Source of the DNA: Kastovskya adunca ATA6-11-RM4
Lineage (GTDB): Bacteria > Cyanobacteriota > Cyanobacteriia > Cyanobacteriales > Coleofasciculaceae
DNA: 64,000 nucleotides
Direction: 5' to 3'
NCBI GenBank assembly: GCA_019359445.1
Contig: JAHHHJ010000022.1
Span: 1-64,000 of the forward strand
Shown here: piece by piece, positions 26,108 through 35,540 of the stretch
Layout of the letters: each line of letters begins with the position of its first letter
Numbering within the stretch: position 1 is the first letter of the stretch
Notes under the pieces: model-generated
The model's database searches: none
The model's input: only the letters and a program-made list of their open reading frames with translations
Told to the model about the DNA's origin: nothing
Made by a program: the position numbers and the translations under genes

Positions 26108-26257
26108 GTGGCTAACAACGTGACATTAAACCTTCTCAGGCTAACTTACCAGAAAGTACTGAAGAGTTGCCCCTTTTACCAAAATCATTTTCACAAGACG
26201 CCACACTGTCAGGGCATGGTGAAAAATGGTCAAGCTTTATGAAGGATGAAGGCAGAG

Positions 26258-26416
26258 TGCTGAGTCCTGAGTGCTGAGTAGGGGAGAAAGTGTGAAGTGT
26301 GAAGGATGAAGGATGAAGTATGAAGTATGAAGTATGAAGGGTAAGAGGTTCTCCCCTACTCCTCCGCACCCCTGCTCCCCTGCTCCTCCGCACCCCTGCT
26401 CCCCTGCTCCCTGCTC
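26258..26416. repeat. Composite short tandem repeats (heptamer/octamer arrays)
   Basis: Three repeat types in fixed order: GTGCTGAG/TCCTGAG units, TAGGGGAGAAAG, GATGAAG/TATGAAG heptamers, and CCCCTGCTC/CCGCACC units. The same order recurs at 32755-32890. These are short tandemly repeated sequences of the kind described from filamentous cyanobacteria. They sit between citrate synthase and sixA and are non-coding. Confidence 0.75.
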
Positions 26417-26916
26417 TAAATCAGCCATTTCGGTGAAGTGAGTAAGAACAACTCGCTCTTGGCGATAGGCATTCCTGAATCCGGTAGATGTAAGCCAATG
26501 ACCCCGGCTTTTTTTAACTCTAGTTTTTCTTTGATCTGACCCCAGACTAAGGTTTCTGCCCAGTTTGCTAAGTTAGGTTGATGACCAACTAGAGCCAGAC
26601 ACTGTACTTTACTGGCATCCTGACGTCGTTGGGTTTCTAGCCAGCTAATCCAGTCTTGGATATTACCCTCAGGAGCCAAGGGGGGAAACTCTTGCATGTG
26701 GGAGCTGAGGTTAGCGGCTTTCAGGATAGCAGCGGTTTGACGCGATCGCACTAGCGGGGATGCCAAAATCATGTCGAAGCGCAATCCCATATCCCGCAGA
26801 CGTTTGGCTACCTTGTCAGTTTTCTGACGCCCCTTATCAGTCAGGGGGCGGTCTTCATCACTAATACAGGCGTCTCGCTCCACAGCAATTCCGTGGCGAA
26901 TTAGGTAAAGTTCCAT
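26416..26916 (-). CDS. sixA: Phosphohistidine phosphatase SixA
   Basis: A 166-residue protein beginning MELYLIRHGIAVERD; I chose ATG 26916 because it places the RHG motif at residues 7-9, as in the family. Other histidine-phosphatase features are RPLTDKGRQKTDKVAKRL, ILASPLVRSRQTAAIL and CLALVGHQPNL with the second catalytic His. E. coli SixA dephosphorylates histidine phosphocarrier proteins; the cyanobacterial target is not known. The C-terminus is at the edge of the tandem repeat array. Confidence 0.85.
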   Translation of the reverse strand: MELYLIRHGIAVERDACISDEDRPLTDKGRQKTDKVAKRLRDMGLRFDMILASPLVRSRQTAAILKAANLSSHMQEFPPLAPEGNIQDWISWLETQRRQDASKVQCLALVGHQPNLANWAETLVWGQIKEKLELKKAGVIGLHLPDSGMPIAKSELFLLTSPKWLI

Positions 26917-27084
26917 GATCGAAGTTCTCAGCTTATGAGTTCTCAGTGTTGGGCGAGGAGGTGACATTTGGCAACTAGGCGGTCTCTCCCTTTTGCTCTC
27001 TACTTCCTCATGGGTTGTTAGTTACTCGCGATCGCCAAAACCTTTTTTCGCTAACAACTAACAGCCAAAAACTTCTCACAGTCC

Positions 27085-28341
27085 CTAATCTGTATGAATC
27101 ACAGTATCTTCTGGGCTAATCAAACGCAGAAGTTTTTGCTTGAGTTGGATGTCAAACACTTCCCATTTCATCTTGGTATACTCAGCACTTTCATTAAAGC
27201 CGCCTAAGAAGCCCATGGGGATTTCAAAACCACCCGCCGTCATGCGCCCACCTCCAAAGAAGCGTCCGTGGCTATCTTGACCGAAAGCTTCTTTGATGAA
27301 CTCGTCTGGATCAAGGGTGAGTTTATTAGTTCTCAAAGAGCCAATCACCACCTCTAAGTCTTCATCCTCGTCGTGTACAATCCCATAAACAACGGCTGTG
27401 TGAACATTCTCTTCAGTCACCAGAAAGTCAGCCGCTTGGGGGATAGCATCTCGGTCATCGTAGCGGAGGTAGCCGACACCAGCGATGGAGAAGTTGTTTT
27501 GGAGGAGGCGGTTTTTTAGCGATCGCTCAATTACATCCATCACACGTTTAGACCGTGCTGTCTGTAGCACCGCATTCAATAATTGGACATCGTAGAAGCG
27601 ACTCAGATACGCCGCCGCCATAAAGTCTTCTTCCTGCGCCTGCATGAGTCGATTGGTATCCGAGCGCAGACCATGCATCAGAGCCGTCGCACACTTGATG
27701 TGGTCGCTGTCGTTACCGTCTAGCTTCAGTAACCCCCCCTGCAAGTACTGCGCCATCAGGGTGGCTGTGGAACCCGTCTGAGGTCGCAGGTCGATAAATT
27801 CCGCGTTTAAATCTTCCTGCATTTTGTGGTGGTCGATGATGACGGTAATCGGCAGACCCGCTTGCTTTATCCAAGGTAAGAGTTGGCTCGTGGTTCCCTG
27901 ATTATCAATCAGAACACAACCTTGATAAGTAGACCAATCCCGGTCTTTTAAGGTCTGCACACCCCAGCGTTTTGCAGGTAAACCGGTCAACTTGACTAGG
28001 GCAACATTTTCCTGATGGCTCAGAGTACCCGCATACACGATATCTGTTTGGATATTGTGTTGTTGGGCAATCAGTTGGTACGCCCAAGCACTGGAGAGCG
28101 CATCAGGGTCTGGGAAATCCTGAATAACAATGAGTTGCCGTTCAGAGCGGTGCAGCTCTAAGATATTGCGTAGCTCCGAAACTTTCGGCTCTGAAGAGGC
28201 TTCTAACCACCGTTTCTGACGGGAGTTACTGCTGCTGGCTGTAGTAGATTCTTTCTCTTTAGATTCACGGAGCGTCGGCTCTGGAGGCGACGCGGTGAGT
28301 TTAGAATCTTGTTTAGGAGACTTGAGAGAATTCGATGACAT
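27085..28341 (-). CDS. DHH/DHHA1 family phosphoesterase
   Basis: A 418-residue protein. After a Ser/Lys-rich unstructured N-terminus (residues 1-50), the DHH domain begins with LIVIQDFPDPDALSSAWAYQLIA. The DHH signature follows in VIIDHHKMQEDLNAEFIDLRP and GSTATLMAQYL, and DHHA1 ends with GRFFGGGRMTAGGFEIPMG. Relatives such as NrnA degrade short RNAs, pAp or cyclic dinucleotide products. The cyanobacterial subgroup has PDPDA in place of DHNEPDPD-like motif, so the substrate is uncertain. Confidence 0.8.
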   Translation of the reverse strand: MSSNSLKSPKQDSKLTASPPEPTLRESKEKESTTASSSNSRQKRWLEASSEPKVSELRNILELHRSERQLIVIQDFPDPDALSSAWAYQLIAQQHNIQTDIVYAGTLSHQENVALVKLTGLPAKRWGVQTLKDRDWSTYQGCVLIDNQGTTSQLLPWIKQAGLPITVIIDHHKMQEDLNAEFIDLRPQTGSTATLMAQYLQGGLLKLDGNDSDHIKCATALMHGLRSDTNRLMQAQEEDFMAAAYLSRFYDVQLLNAVLQTARSKRVMDVIERSLKNRLLQNNFSIAGVGYLRYDDRDAIPQAADFLVTEENVHTAVVYGIVHDEDEDLEVVIGSLRTNKLTLDPDEFIKEAFGQDSHGRFFGGGRMTAGGFEIPMGFLGGFNESAEYTKMKWEVFDIQLKQKLLRLISPEDTVIHTD

Positions 28342-28698
28342 GTTGGGTAAAAAAGTGCAAGATAATAGTAACTTCGCCAGTGCAGTCAGGGTGGCTGTTT
28401 TTTTGAAGCAGCTATGAATAATCTGGATCTATAATCAGTCCACTACTATCTTGACAAAATAACAGTAATCTAGGAAGCATTTAGCCGTTGTGTTTTACGA
28501 TATCAATCTAAATGCGTAACTCCGAGTAGGGAAATGAGACAAGGCTGGCTCGGAAAACAGAACTGATGTCAAGTCGGCGTTTGGTTCAACCTGCGGACTC
28601 CCCTAAAAATGTCCCCCCGTCAGGAGCCGCGTTTTACCCAACAACCTCTTTTAGAGGAACTATAAAAAAACTGTGCTTTTTAGGTTAGACAGGGGTAA
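28342..28698. other. Intergenic stretch between DHH and HNH genes
   Basis: About 360 bp with no recognised gene. It should contain the promoter of the DHH gene on the minus strand. No strong hairpin or repeat was seen. Confidence 0.35.
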
Positions 28699-29196
28699 TT
28701 AAAGACCAATTACATACTTTCGCCACTCTTGATGTAAACCACCTTTGACGTGTTTAGCCACTTCAAAATGGAGACTACTGTAGGGTCGGCGAGGTTGATG
28801 CCGCAATATCATGTTGGCTTCTTTAGGAGTTCGGTTGCCTTTCTTGACATTGCAACGGACACAAGCTGTGACAATGTTTTCCCAGGAATCACCTCCATGA
28901 CGGGAACGGGGAATAACGTGGTCTAGGGTTAAGTCGTCCCCCGTGTAACCGCAGTATTGACAGGTATGACTATCTCGATGGAGGATATTACGGCGCGTTA
29001 GGGGAATTTCTTTATAGGGAACGCGGACATAGTAACGTAGCCGAATTACCGTTGGGAGTGGAAACTCCGAGTAAACGTATAAGCCGTTATGTTCAACTTG
29101 TTCGGCTTTACCTTTGATCAACAAAACAACCGCCCGTCGCCAGTTGGTGATGTTGAGCGGTTCGAAGGAGGCGTTTAACACCAGAACCTTGCTCAT
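28699..29196 (-). CDS. HNH endonuclease family protein
   Basis: A 165-residue protein starting at MSKVLVLNASFEPLN (ATG 29196), the usual start in cyanobacterial and actinobacterial homologues. The HNH motif with two zinc Cys pairs is clear: CQYCGYTGDDLTLDHVIPRS, then WENIVTACVRCNVKKGNRTP. The N-terminal half (INNW-like RRAVVLLIKGKAEQVE) is conserved in this family. Its biological role is not established. It is not next to a restriction gene or phage genes. Confidence 0.85.
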   Translation of the reverse strand: MSKVLVLNASFEPLNITNWRRAVVLLIKGKAEQVEHNGLYVYSEFPLPTVIRLRYYVRVPYKEIPLTRRNILHRDSHTCQYCGYTGDDLTLDHVIPRSRHGGDSWENIVTACVRCNVKKGNRTPKEANMILRHQPRRPYSSLHFEVAKHVKGGLHQEWRKYVIGL

Positions 29197-29553
29197 TGGA
29201 TCGCAAGTGATATATAAAGATTTTTTCAGATGGTAGCACAGCTGAGTTTGATGCGGCTGAAATGAGCGATTTGGATGTTGAGGAAGCCAAGTCAATTTGC
29301 CAGCTAGTTATGTCTGCGGTTGGGTATTTGGGCAGTTGCGATCGCCACAATTATTCGCTTCCTGTCACTGTTGCTGCGGCTTTGTAATACCCGCCGTCAT
29401 TAAGCCGTATTTAATTGGCAAGGGTTAGGCTGTGCGAGTTTCCTCTGCTATCACATTAATTTTGGGAAAGGAAATCTGTCTTTAGATATAAACACAAATC
29501 TAACTTGCTATAGCTGACAGAGTTTTTCCAAAAAACAATAGTTTAGAAACTCT
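29197..29553. other. Divergent intergenic region between HNH gene and CPA2 antiporter
   Basis: About 360 bp, bounded by divergent genes, so promoters for both should lie here. It contains a GCGATCGC-like palindrome near 29339. No other element was recognised. Confidence 0.35.
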
Positions 29554-31650
29554 ATGGAAAGTATTTTGCACCAACTCGAAAACTGGCAGCGATCGCTTCC
29601 TAATGTTCTGGGTCTTTCAATCTTCTCTGAGCCAATCACTGACCCAGTTTTAGTATTTCTGGTCATCATGGCGATTATGCTGGTCGCCCCGCTAGTATTT
29701 CAGCGGTTAAGGCTACCTGGCATTGTCGGTTTGATTTTGGCAGGGGTAGTTGTCGGGCCTTCTGGACTCGGCGTTTTAGAACGAGACAGCACCATTGTTC
29801 TACTCGGAACAGTAGGACTGTTGTTTCTCATGTTCATGGCGGGACTAGAAACGAGTCTAGATGACCTGAAATACAACGGCGATAAAGCCGCCGTCTTTGG
29901 GTTAGCCACATTTGCCTTGCCCATGGCGATAGGAACTGCTGCCATGATGCTGCTAGGCTACAACCTCCTCGCCGCCGTCTTAGTAGCGTCTTGTTTTGCC
30001 TCCCACACCCTACTGGCGTTGCCCATCTTAAGCAAGTTAGGAATTATGCGATCGCAGGCGGTGACAGCCACCTTGGGGGCAACGTTAATTACTAATGTCT
30101 TAGCCCTACTCGTCCTGGCTGTTGTAGTGAAAGCGCACGAAGGCAGTCTCACCCTTGGCTTTTGGTTCACCCTGATTCCTTCCTTAATCGTGTATACCTT
30201 TGTAACGCTGTGGGGAGTTCCTAAAGTCGGGCGCTGGTTTTTTCGACGCTTCGGTCATGATGAGGGTGCAGAGTTTACCTTTGTTGTTGCCACATTATTT
30301 GTGGTGTCTTATGGCGCGGGGGTAATCGAAATTGAGCCGATCATTGGCGCATTTTTGGCAGGAATTGCGATTACACAACTGATTCCTCAACTCAGCCCCT
30401 TGATGAATCGGATTCAGTTTATTGGCAATACTTTGTTTGTGCCATTTTTTCTGATTTCGGTAGGGATGTTGATTGACCCGCTGATTTTACTGAGCGAACC
30501 GCGATCGCTTCTCGTTGCTGGCGTCATGATTGTTGCAGAAATCATTAGTAAGTACGCCGCAGCTTGGGGTTCAGGAAAACTGTTTAACTTTCAGTTTCCT
30601 AGCATCATGGTGATGTTTGGTCTTTCTATGGCGCAAGCCGCTTCTACCCTAGCCGCGATTACAGTGGCGTTTCGCATCGAATTAGTCGATCAAGCCACAG
30701 TCAATGGCATTATTGCCATGATTTTATTTACCTGTATTGCTTCACCTTGGATTACTGAACGTTGGGGACGGGATATTAAGTCAGAGGTGGCAAAGCCAGC
30801 CACGAGTGGGAAACAACAATCTGGTGAAAGCCTAGATAAAAGCCTACGCATCTTAGTTCCTGTTGCCAACCCCAACACAGAAGATAATCTCCTACAACTA
30901 GCACTGATTTTGGCGAAACAGTCAAACGGGACGCTGCTCCCCCTGCATGTTTTATCTGATAGAAATGGGGCGATTCCCCCAGAAGCAAAGACCCAGCAAG
31001 CCCAGCTTCTTGCCGCCGCCGAAACCGTTGCTCATGCGGCTGTCACCGCTGTTGAACCGATTGGACGCGTGGATAGCTCCATTGCTAAGGGGATTGTCCG
31101 AGTTGCCCAAGAGCGGAACGCTGATTTGATTGTTTGTGGCTGGAAGGGATACTCTACCTATCGAGACAACTTCTTTGGCAGTGTGATTGATAAGGTAACG
31201 CGACAAGCGACTGTTCCTGTCTTAATCTCCCGCTTTCCTCAACCGATTGAGAATACGAACCGAGTATTTTTAGCTTTCACAGAGACAGAAACGAAATCTG
31301 GTTCCTTTGGGCAAACGGTAACTCTTGCCCAAATCTTGGCGAATGAACTCAAGGCATCGCTGCAATTGTTGCAGGTAATGACCAATGCTAGAAGTACTCC
31401 CCTGAATGTTGAATCTGTGGGGTTAAAGTCAGATGTTCCCATTGAGCGGGTACGAGGCAATTTTGTCAATAAGGTGTCTAAGAGCCTGACCACGGATGAT
31501 TTACTGATTTTAACGACTGGAACCCATCCTGATATACCGGGTTTTCCTGCCTTGGGTAGCGAACCAGAAGCGATCGCTCGCAGCCACACCGAGATTTCTA
31601 TGATTGTTATCTACTTCCCTAACAAAGCTTTAGAGGCGAAAACCTCCTAA
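29554..31650 (+). CDS. CPA2-family cation/proton antiporter with C-terminal universal-stress domains
   Basis: A 698-residue protein. Residues 30-410 form a Na+/H+ exchanger domain of about 12 helices: LRLPGIVGLILAGVVVGPSG, LMFMAGLETSLDDLK and EIEPIIGAFLAGIAI. The soluble C-terminus has two USP-like units (about 425-560 and 565-690), with RILVPVANPNTEDNLLQLA, ADLIVCGWKG and FFGSVIDKVTRQATVPVLI. Similar cyanobacterial antiporters exchange Na+ or K+ for H+ in the plasma or thylakoid membrane. The ion is not predictable here. Confidence 0.85.
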   Translation: MESILHQLENWQRSLPNVLGLSIFSEPITDPVLVFLVIMAIMLVAPLVFQRLRLPGIVGLILAGVVVGPSGLGVLERDSTIVLLGTVGLLFLMFMAGLETSLDDLKYNGDKAAVFGLATFALPMAIGTAAMMLLGYNLLAAVLVASCFASHTLLALPILSKLGIMRSQAVTATLGATLITNVLALLVLAVVVKAHEGSLTLGFWFTLIPSLIVYTFVTLWGVPKVGRWFFRRFGHDEGAEFTFVVATLFVVSYGAGVIEIEPIIGAFLAGIAITQLIPQLSPLMNRIQFIGNTLFVPFFLISVGMLIDPLILLSEPRSLLVAGVMIVAEIISKYAAAWGSGKLFNFQFPSIMVMFGLSMAQAASTLAAITVAFRIELVDQATVNGIIAMILFTCIASPWITERWGRDIKSEVAKPATSGKQQSGESLDKSLRILVPVANPNTEDNLLQLALILAKQSNGTLLPLHVLSDRNGAIPPEAKTQQAQLLAAAETVAHAAVTAVEPIGRVDSSIAKGIVRVAQERNADLIVCGWKGYSTYRDNFFGSVIDKVTRQATVPVLISRFPQPIENTNRVFLAFTETETKSGSFGQTVTLAQILANELKASLQLLQVMTNARSTPLNVESVGLKSDVPIERVRGNFVNKVSKSLTTDDLLILTTGTHPDIPGFPALGSEPEAIARSHTEISMIVIYFPNKALEAKTS

Positions 31651-31705
31651 ACTGAGGCTTCAGGTAAGGCGGTTTTAAAATCCGCTACAAGGCAAAAAAG
31701 ATTAC

Positions 31706-32749
31706 ATGAGCGAACTTCCGAGAAGAACCATTTTAGAAATGTTAAACAATAGCCGATTAGTTCGCTACTTGCTCTTATTTGCTTTGGGTTGGGCAAGCCT
31801 ACAAGTTTTAGCCTACTTTGAAACAGTAATTATCGTCTTTACCTCTGCCGCCATCCTAGCTTTTTTACTCAATTACCCTGTAGGCTGGCTGCGGCGTTTT
31901 TTACCTCGTAGCGCCGCCGTTATTATTGTTTTTCTTCTTAGTCTTTTAATTCTTGCTAGTCTGACCTTGACAATCGGGGTAGCAATTTTGTCTCAAGCAC
32001 AACAACTACTTAGTCAAGATCCAGAATTGTTGGATTTTGTAATTGTTCAAATACAAAGGATAGAAAACATTTTAGGTCGCTGGAATTTGCAATTAGATTT
32101 AGGAGCGATAGAAGAGCAACTCCGGGAGCAAGCTTTATTAGGAATTGGGTTAGGATTAACTGCCATACAGCAGATACTAACAAACTTAGTAGATTTGATT
32201 TTGATTGCCGTTGTTGCTTTCTTTATGCTCCTAGATGGACAACGTCTTTGGAATTTGCTGCTAAGAATTTTTCCCAGACAATTTCGCGGCAAAATCACCG
32301 AAACGATCCAGCGTAACTTTTTAGGCTTTTTTTGGGGACGGCTGATTCTTTCAACATTTTTCGGGGTATCTACTTTTATCGTCTTTCTATTTTTGCAAGT
32401 TCCCTATCCCGTGATTTTAGCCGCAGTCGGAGGGGTTTTTGATTTAGTTCCGGGAATTGGAGCCACAATTGGAATTACTATTATTGCTTTTACTTTGCTA
32501 CCTCAAGGAATTTGGTTAAGTATTCAAGTGTTAATTAGCTGTATTTTGTTACAGCAAGTCGAAGAAAACTTGTTGATGCCACGCATTATGCAAGACTCAA
32601 TAAATCTTAATCCCGTGGTGATGTTTTTTGCTTTATTAGTCGGTGCAAAACTTGCGGGACTGTTTGGTATCTTTCTAGCGATTCCGATTGCTGGAGTTTT
32701 AATTAGTTTATTTGAAATTGATGAAATGCAGTCAGGAGAGGACGGTTGA
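31706..32749 (+). CDS. AI-2E family membrane transporter (PerM-like)
   Basis: A 347-residue polytopic protein with seven or eight hydrophobic segments. Family marks are AAILAFLLNYPVGWLRR, LDGQRLWNLLLRIFP and LLQQVEENLLMPRIMQDSINLNPVVMFFALLVG-type C-terminal blocks with ALLVGAKLAGLFGIFLAIP. The family was named for one member that exports autoinducer 2; others act as Na+/H+ antiporters. It lies 55 bp downstream of the CPA2 gene and is probably cotranscribed. Confidence 0.85.
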   Translation: MSELPRRTILEMLNNSRLVRYLLLFALGWASLQVLAYFETVIIVFTSAAILAFLLNYPVGWLRRFLPRSAAVIIVFLLSLLILASLTLTIGVAILSQAQQLLSQDPELLDFVIVQIQRIENILGRWNLQLDLGAIEEQLREQALLGIGLGLTAIQQILTNLVDLILIAVVAFFMLLDGQRLWNLLLRIFPRQFRGKITETIQRNFLGFFWGRLILSTFFGVSTFIVFLFLQVPYPVILAAVGGVFDLVPGIGATIGITIIAFTLLPQGIWLSIQVLISCILLQQVEENLLMPRIMQDSINLNPVVMFFALLVGAKLAGLFGIFLAIPIAGVLISLFEIDEMQSGEDG

Positions 32750-32754
32750 AGAAA

Positions 32755-32890
32755 GTCCTGAGTCCTGAGTCCTGAGTCCTGAGTAGGGGAGAAAGTATGA
32801 AGTGTGAAGTATGAAGGATGAATTCGGTTATTGGTTCTTTTCCTCTCCCCTGCACCCCTGCACCCCTGCACCCCCGCTCCTCCTCTCCCC
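32755..32890. repeat. Composite short tandem repeats, second locus
   Basis: TCCTGAG heptamers are followed by TAGGGGAGAAAG, TATGAAG/TGTGAAG heptamers, a short unique gap, and CCCCTGCA octamers. Order and sequence match the array at 26258-26416, so this is the same composite repeat at a second site. It begins just after the AI-2E transporter stop. Confidence 0.75.
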
Positions 32891-33027
32891 ACATTCCCAT
32901 TCCTTCATGTGCCATTTTCCCCTGACAGATGGTAAATTAGCGGCATTAGAAATGTAAAGTGCGACTCAATGCTGCCTGTCGCCCTTAAAACTTTGGGAAC
33001 ACTATCTTATTGGAGCCGTAAGCCATC

Positions 33028-33576
33028 GTGAGCCAGACTGAAACCCCAACCCCAAAAACGGTTCAAGCCGAAGTTTCTCGTCTGCGGGAAGAGTTACAGA
33101 TGCGAGACCAGTTAGTCCAGCAGCTATCACAAGAACTATTCCGGCTAGTTAAGGGTAATGCTACCTTTATGCCCAAGGCGGAAGCGTCTGAACGTCATCT
33201 GACTGAGATGCGTGTCCTGCGCGAGCAACTGCAAGAGGTTGAGCAGCAGGTAACGTTTTATCAAGAGCAGATTGCTAGCCGCGATGGCGAGATTTATCAG
33301 TTGCGGCAGTCTGTTCAGGAGTTAAGCGATCGCTCGCGGATGCTAGAGCAAGTAGTTCAAGAGTTGCCCCAAATTTACCGTCAGAAGTTCGCCGAACGGA
33401 TGGCACCTGTACGGGAAAAAGTAGCAATGCTGCAACGGGAAAACCGTCAACTCCATGCCGAACTGCAAAGCGTCAGCTATCGCCTCGCCGTCAGAAGCCG
33501 CAATGTGAGTCGTGTTGATTTGCCGAGTTTCGCTCGCCCCATGACAGGGCCAATCCCCACCTTTGGGCATGTCTAA
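33028..33576 (+). CDS. Coiled-coil protein conserved in cyanobacteria
   Basis: A 182-residue protein with a GTG start. Residues 15-155 are almost continuous coiled coil: VSRLREELQMRDQLVQQLSQ, LREQLQEVEQQVTFYQEQ, EIYQLRQSVQELSDRSRM and MLQRENRQLHAELQSV. The C-terminus is Pro-rich (SFARPMTGPIPTFG). There is no signal peptide or membrane segment. I recall similar cyanobacterial proteins of this kind but no established function. It lies 132 bp upstream of the kinase gene. Confidence 0.65.
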   Translation: MSQTETPTPKTVQAEVSRLREELQMRDQLVQQLSQELFRLVKGNATFMPKAEASERHLTEMRVLREQLQEVEQQVTFYQEQIASRDGEIYQLRQSVQELSDRSRMLEQVVQELPQIYRQKFAERMAPVREKVAMLQRENRQLHAELQSVSYRLAVRSRNVSRVDLPSFARPMTGPIPTFGHV

Positions 33577-33707
33577 AGTTGTTGTCGATACCGAAACTAG
33601 GGAAACAGACAAATTAATTTCGGCTTCATCGGCAACAAAGCGAAAGATAGGTACCCTCAACGTGTCGCGACGTGGAGATCATCAAGTAAGCAGGTACAAC
33701 CTCAGCT

Positions 33708-35540
33708 ATGAGTTACTGCCTCAACCTGCGTTGCCAGAAGCCTCAAAATCCTAGCAATGCCAGGTTTTGCTTAACTTGTGGAGCGAGGCTATTGTTGGGC
33801 GATCGCTACCGGGCTTTGCAACCTATGAGCCAGGGAGGTATCGGTCGCACCTTCTTAGGGGTAGACGAGCAGAAGGCAGCTAAACCCCGTTGCGTCATTA
33901 AGCAATTGCCCCCCAAAAACCAAGGCACCGACAACGTTGAGGAAGCCGCCAAGTTATCTCGTCAAGCTGCCGCCTGCCTGCAATTGGGACAACACCCTCA
34001 GATTCCCGAACTCCTGGCATATTTTGAACCTGACAGCCTGTTAGGAAATGGCAGCGCACCGACTTTGGTGCAAAGCTTGATTGAGGGAGAGAGTTTAGCG
34101 CAGAAACTACAAGCCGAAGGAGCATTGAGCGAAACTCAAATTCGGCAAATCCTCAACGAACTGGCAGCAGTTCTAGAATTTGTCCACGCTCAAGGCGTGA
34201 TTCATCGGGATATCAATCCCGAAAATATCATTCGTTCCGACAAAGAGGATCAACTCGTGCTGGTAGATTTTGGTGCAGCAAAATTTACCACCAAAACTGC
34301 CCTGGCAAGAACCGGAACCACAATTGGTTCTGCTGCCTACGCCGCACCCGAACAACTCCGAGGCAAAGCTTTTCCCGCCAGTGATTTGTACAGCTTAGGC
34401 GTCACCTGCATTCACCTCCTGACTCACATCCATCCCTTCGACTTATTCAACAGCCTGGAAGGAATTTGGGTGTGGCAAGACTACTTAATTAATCCGGTAA
34501 GTAATGAATTGACTGCAATCTTGAACAAAATGCTGGCAGATGCGGCTAGCCAGCGTTACCAATCCGCCCAGGCAATCCTCAACGACCTCAACCCCCAAGG
34601 TATGCCTGCCTCAACGGTCGTAAACCCGACCCCAGCACCCAAATCTATTATTCCTACCTGGCACTGCCTACGCACGCTTACAGGTCATCTCAGCTCGATT
34701 CACGCCGTCACCTTTAGCCCAGATGGACAAAGCCTTGCCAGTGCCAGTGCCGACCGAACGGTCAAACTTCGCTCCCTCAATAGCACCCTTACGCCTTGCA
34801 CCTTTGCAGGTCATTCCAGCTTAGTTGCTGCTGTTGCTTTCAGCCCAGATGGTCAGTTCCTGGTGAGCGGTAGCTGGGATCACACGATTAAATTCTGGCG
34901 GGTAGACACCCTGGCATTACGTCGCACCCTCTACGGGCATTCCGGTTGGATTCACTCCCTAGTCATTAGCCCGGATGGGACATTACTTGCCAGTGGTAGT
35001 GCGGATAAAACCATCAAAATTTGGGATTTGTCTACAGGCGAAGTTAAGGCAACCCTTGAGGGACATGACAGTGCCATTCACACCGTTACCATTAACCCAG
35101 ATGGGACATTACTTGCCAGTGGTAGCGCCGATAAAACCATCAAAATTTGGAACTTGACCACAGGCGAGGTACAAGCAACTCTGTGTGGACATGCCGATAC
35201 TGTAAACTCGCTGGTATTTAGTCCCGGTGGACAACTGCTCATTAGTGGTAGTGGGGATAAAACGATCAAACTTTGGCACTTGAATAGTAGCCAGTTGTTG
35301 ACGACACTGACAGGACATACTGAGGCGGTTCGTTCTGTTGCTATTAGCGCTCAAGGTAGCCTCCTGATTAGCGGTAGCGCCGACAATACCCTCAAACTTT
35401 GGCATCCCGGTAGTCAGGAACTGCTTTACACCCTCACTGGACATACAGCCGGGTTAACTAGCGTTGCCATTAGTCCGGATGGTTCCCTGCTTGCCAGTGG
35501 CTCTCAAGATCAGACAATCAAAATTTGGCAGTTTGAATAA
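33708..35540 (+). CDS. Serine/threonine protein kinase with WD40 repeats
   Basis: A 610-residue protein. An N-terminal zinc ribbon (C4, C9, C21, C24) precedes a kinase domain with the glycine loop QGGIGRTFLGVD, the Lys in CVIKQL, catalytic loop HRDINPENI, and DFGAAKF. About seven WD40 repeats follow from residue 315 (DGQSLASASADRTVKLRS, GSWDHTIKFWR, GSADKTIKIWD and similar), probably forming one propeller. Such kinases are common in filamentous cyanobacteria; substrates are unknown. Two middle WD repeats are nearly identical in DNA. The stop overlaps the tsaB start (TAATG). Confidence 0.9.
   Translation: MSYCLNLRCQKPQNPSNARFCLTCGARLLLGDRYRALQPMSQGGIGRTFLGVDEQKAAKPRCVIKQLPPKNQGTDNVEEAAKLSRQAAACLQLGQHPQIPELLAYFEPDSLLGNGSAPTLVQSLIEGESLAQKLQAEGALSETQIRQILNELAAVLEFVHAQGVIHRDINPENIIRSDKEDQLVLVDFGAAKFTTKTALARTGTTIGSAAYAAPEQLRGKAFPASDLYSLGVTCIHLLTHIHPFDLFNSLEGIWVWQDYLINPVSNELTAILNKMLADAASQRYQSAQAILNDLNPQGMPASTVVNPTPAPKSIIPTWHCLRTLTGHLSSIHAVTFSPDGQSLASASADRTVKLRSLNSTLTPCTFAGHSSLVAAVAFSPDGQFLVSGSWDHTIKFWRVDTLALRRTLYGHSGWIHSLVISPDGTLLASGSADKTIKIWDLSTGEVKATLEGHDSAIHTVTINPDGTLLASGSADKTIKIWNLTTGEVQATLCGHADTVNSLVFSPGGQLLISGSGDKTIKLWHLNSSQLLTTLTGHTEAVRSVAISAQGSLLISGSADNTLKLWHPGSQELLYTLTGHTAGLTSVAISPDGSLLASGSQDQTIKIWQFE

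Noticed and set aside
33563-33754. 63-codon frame between the coiled-coil gene and the kinase
   Set aside because: It starts at TTG, overlaps both neighbours and has no conserved-looking feature.
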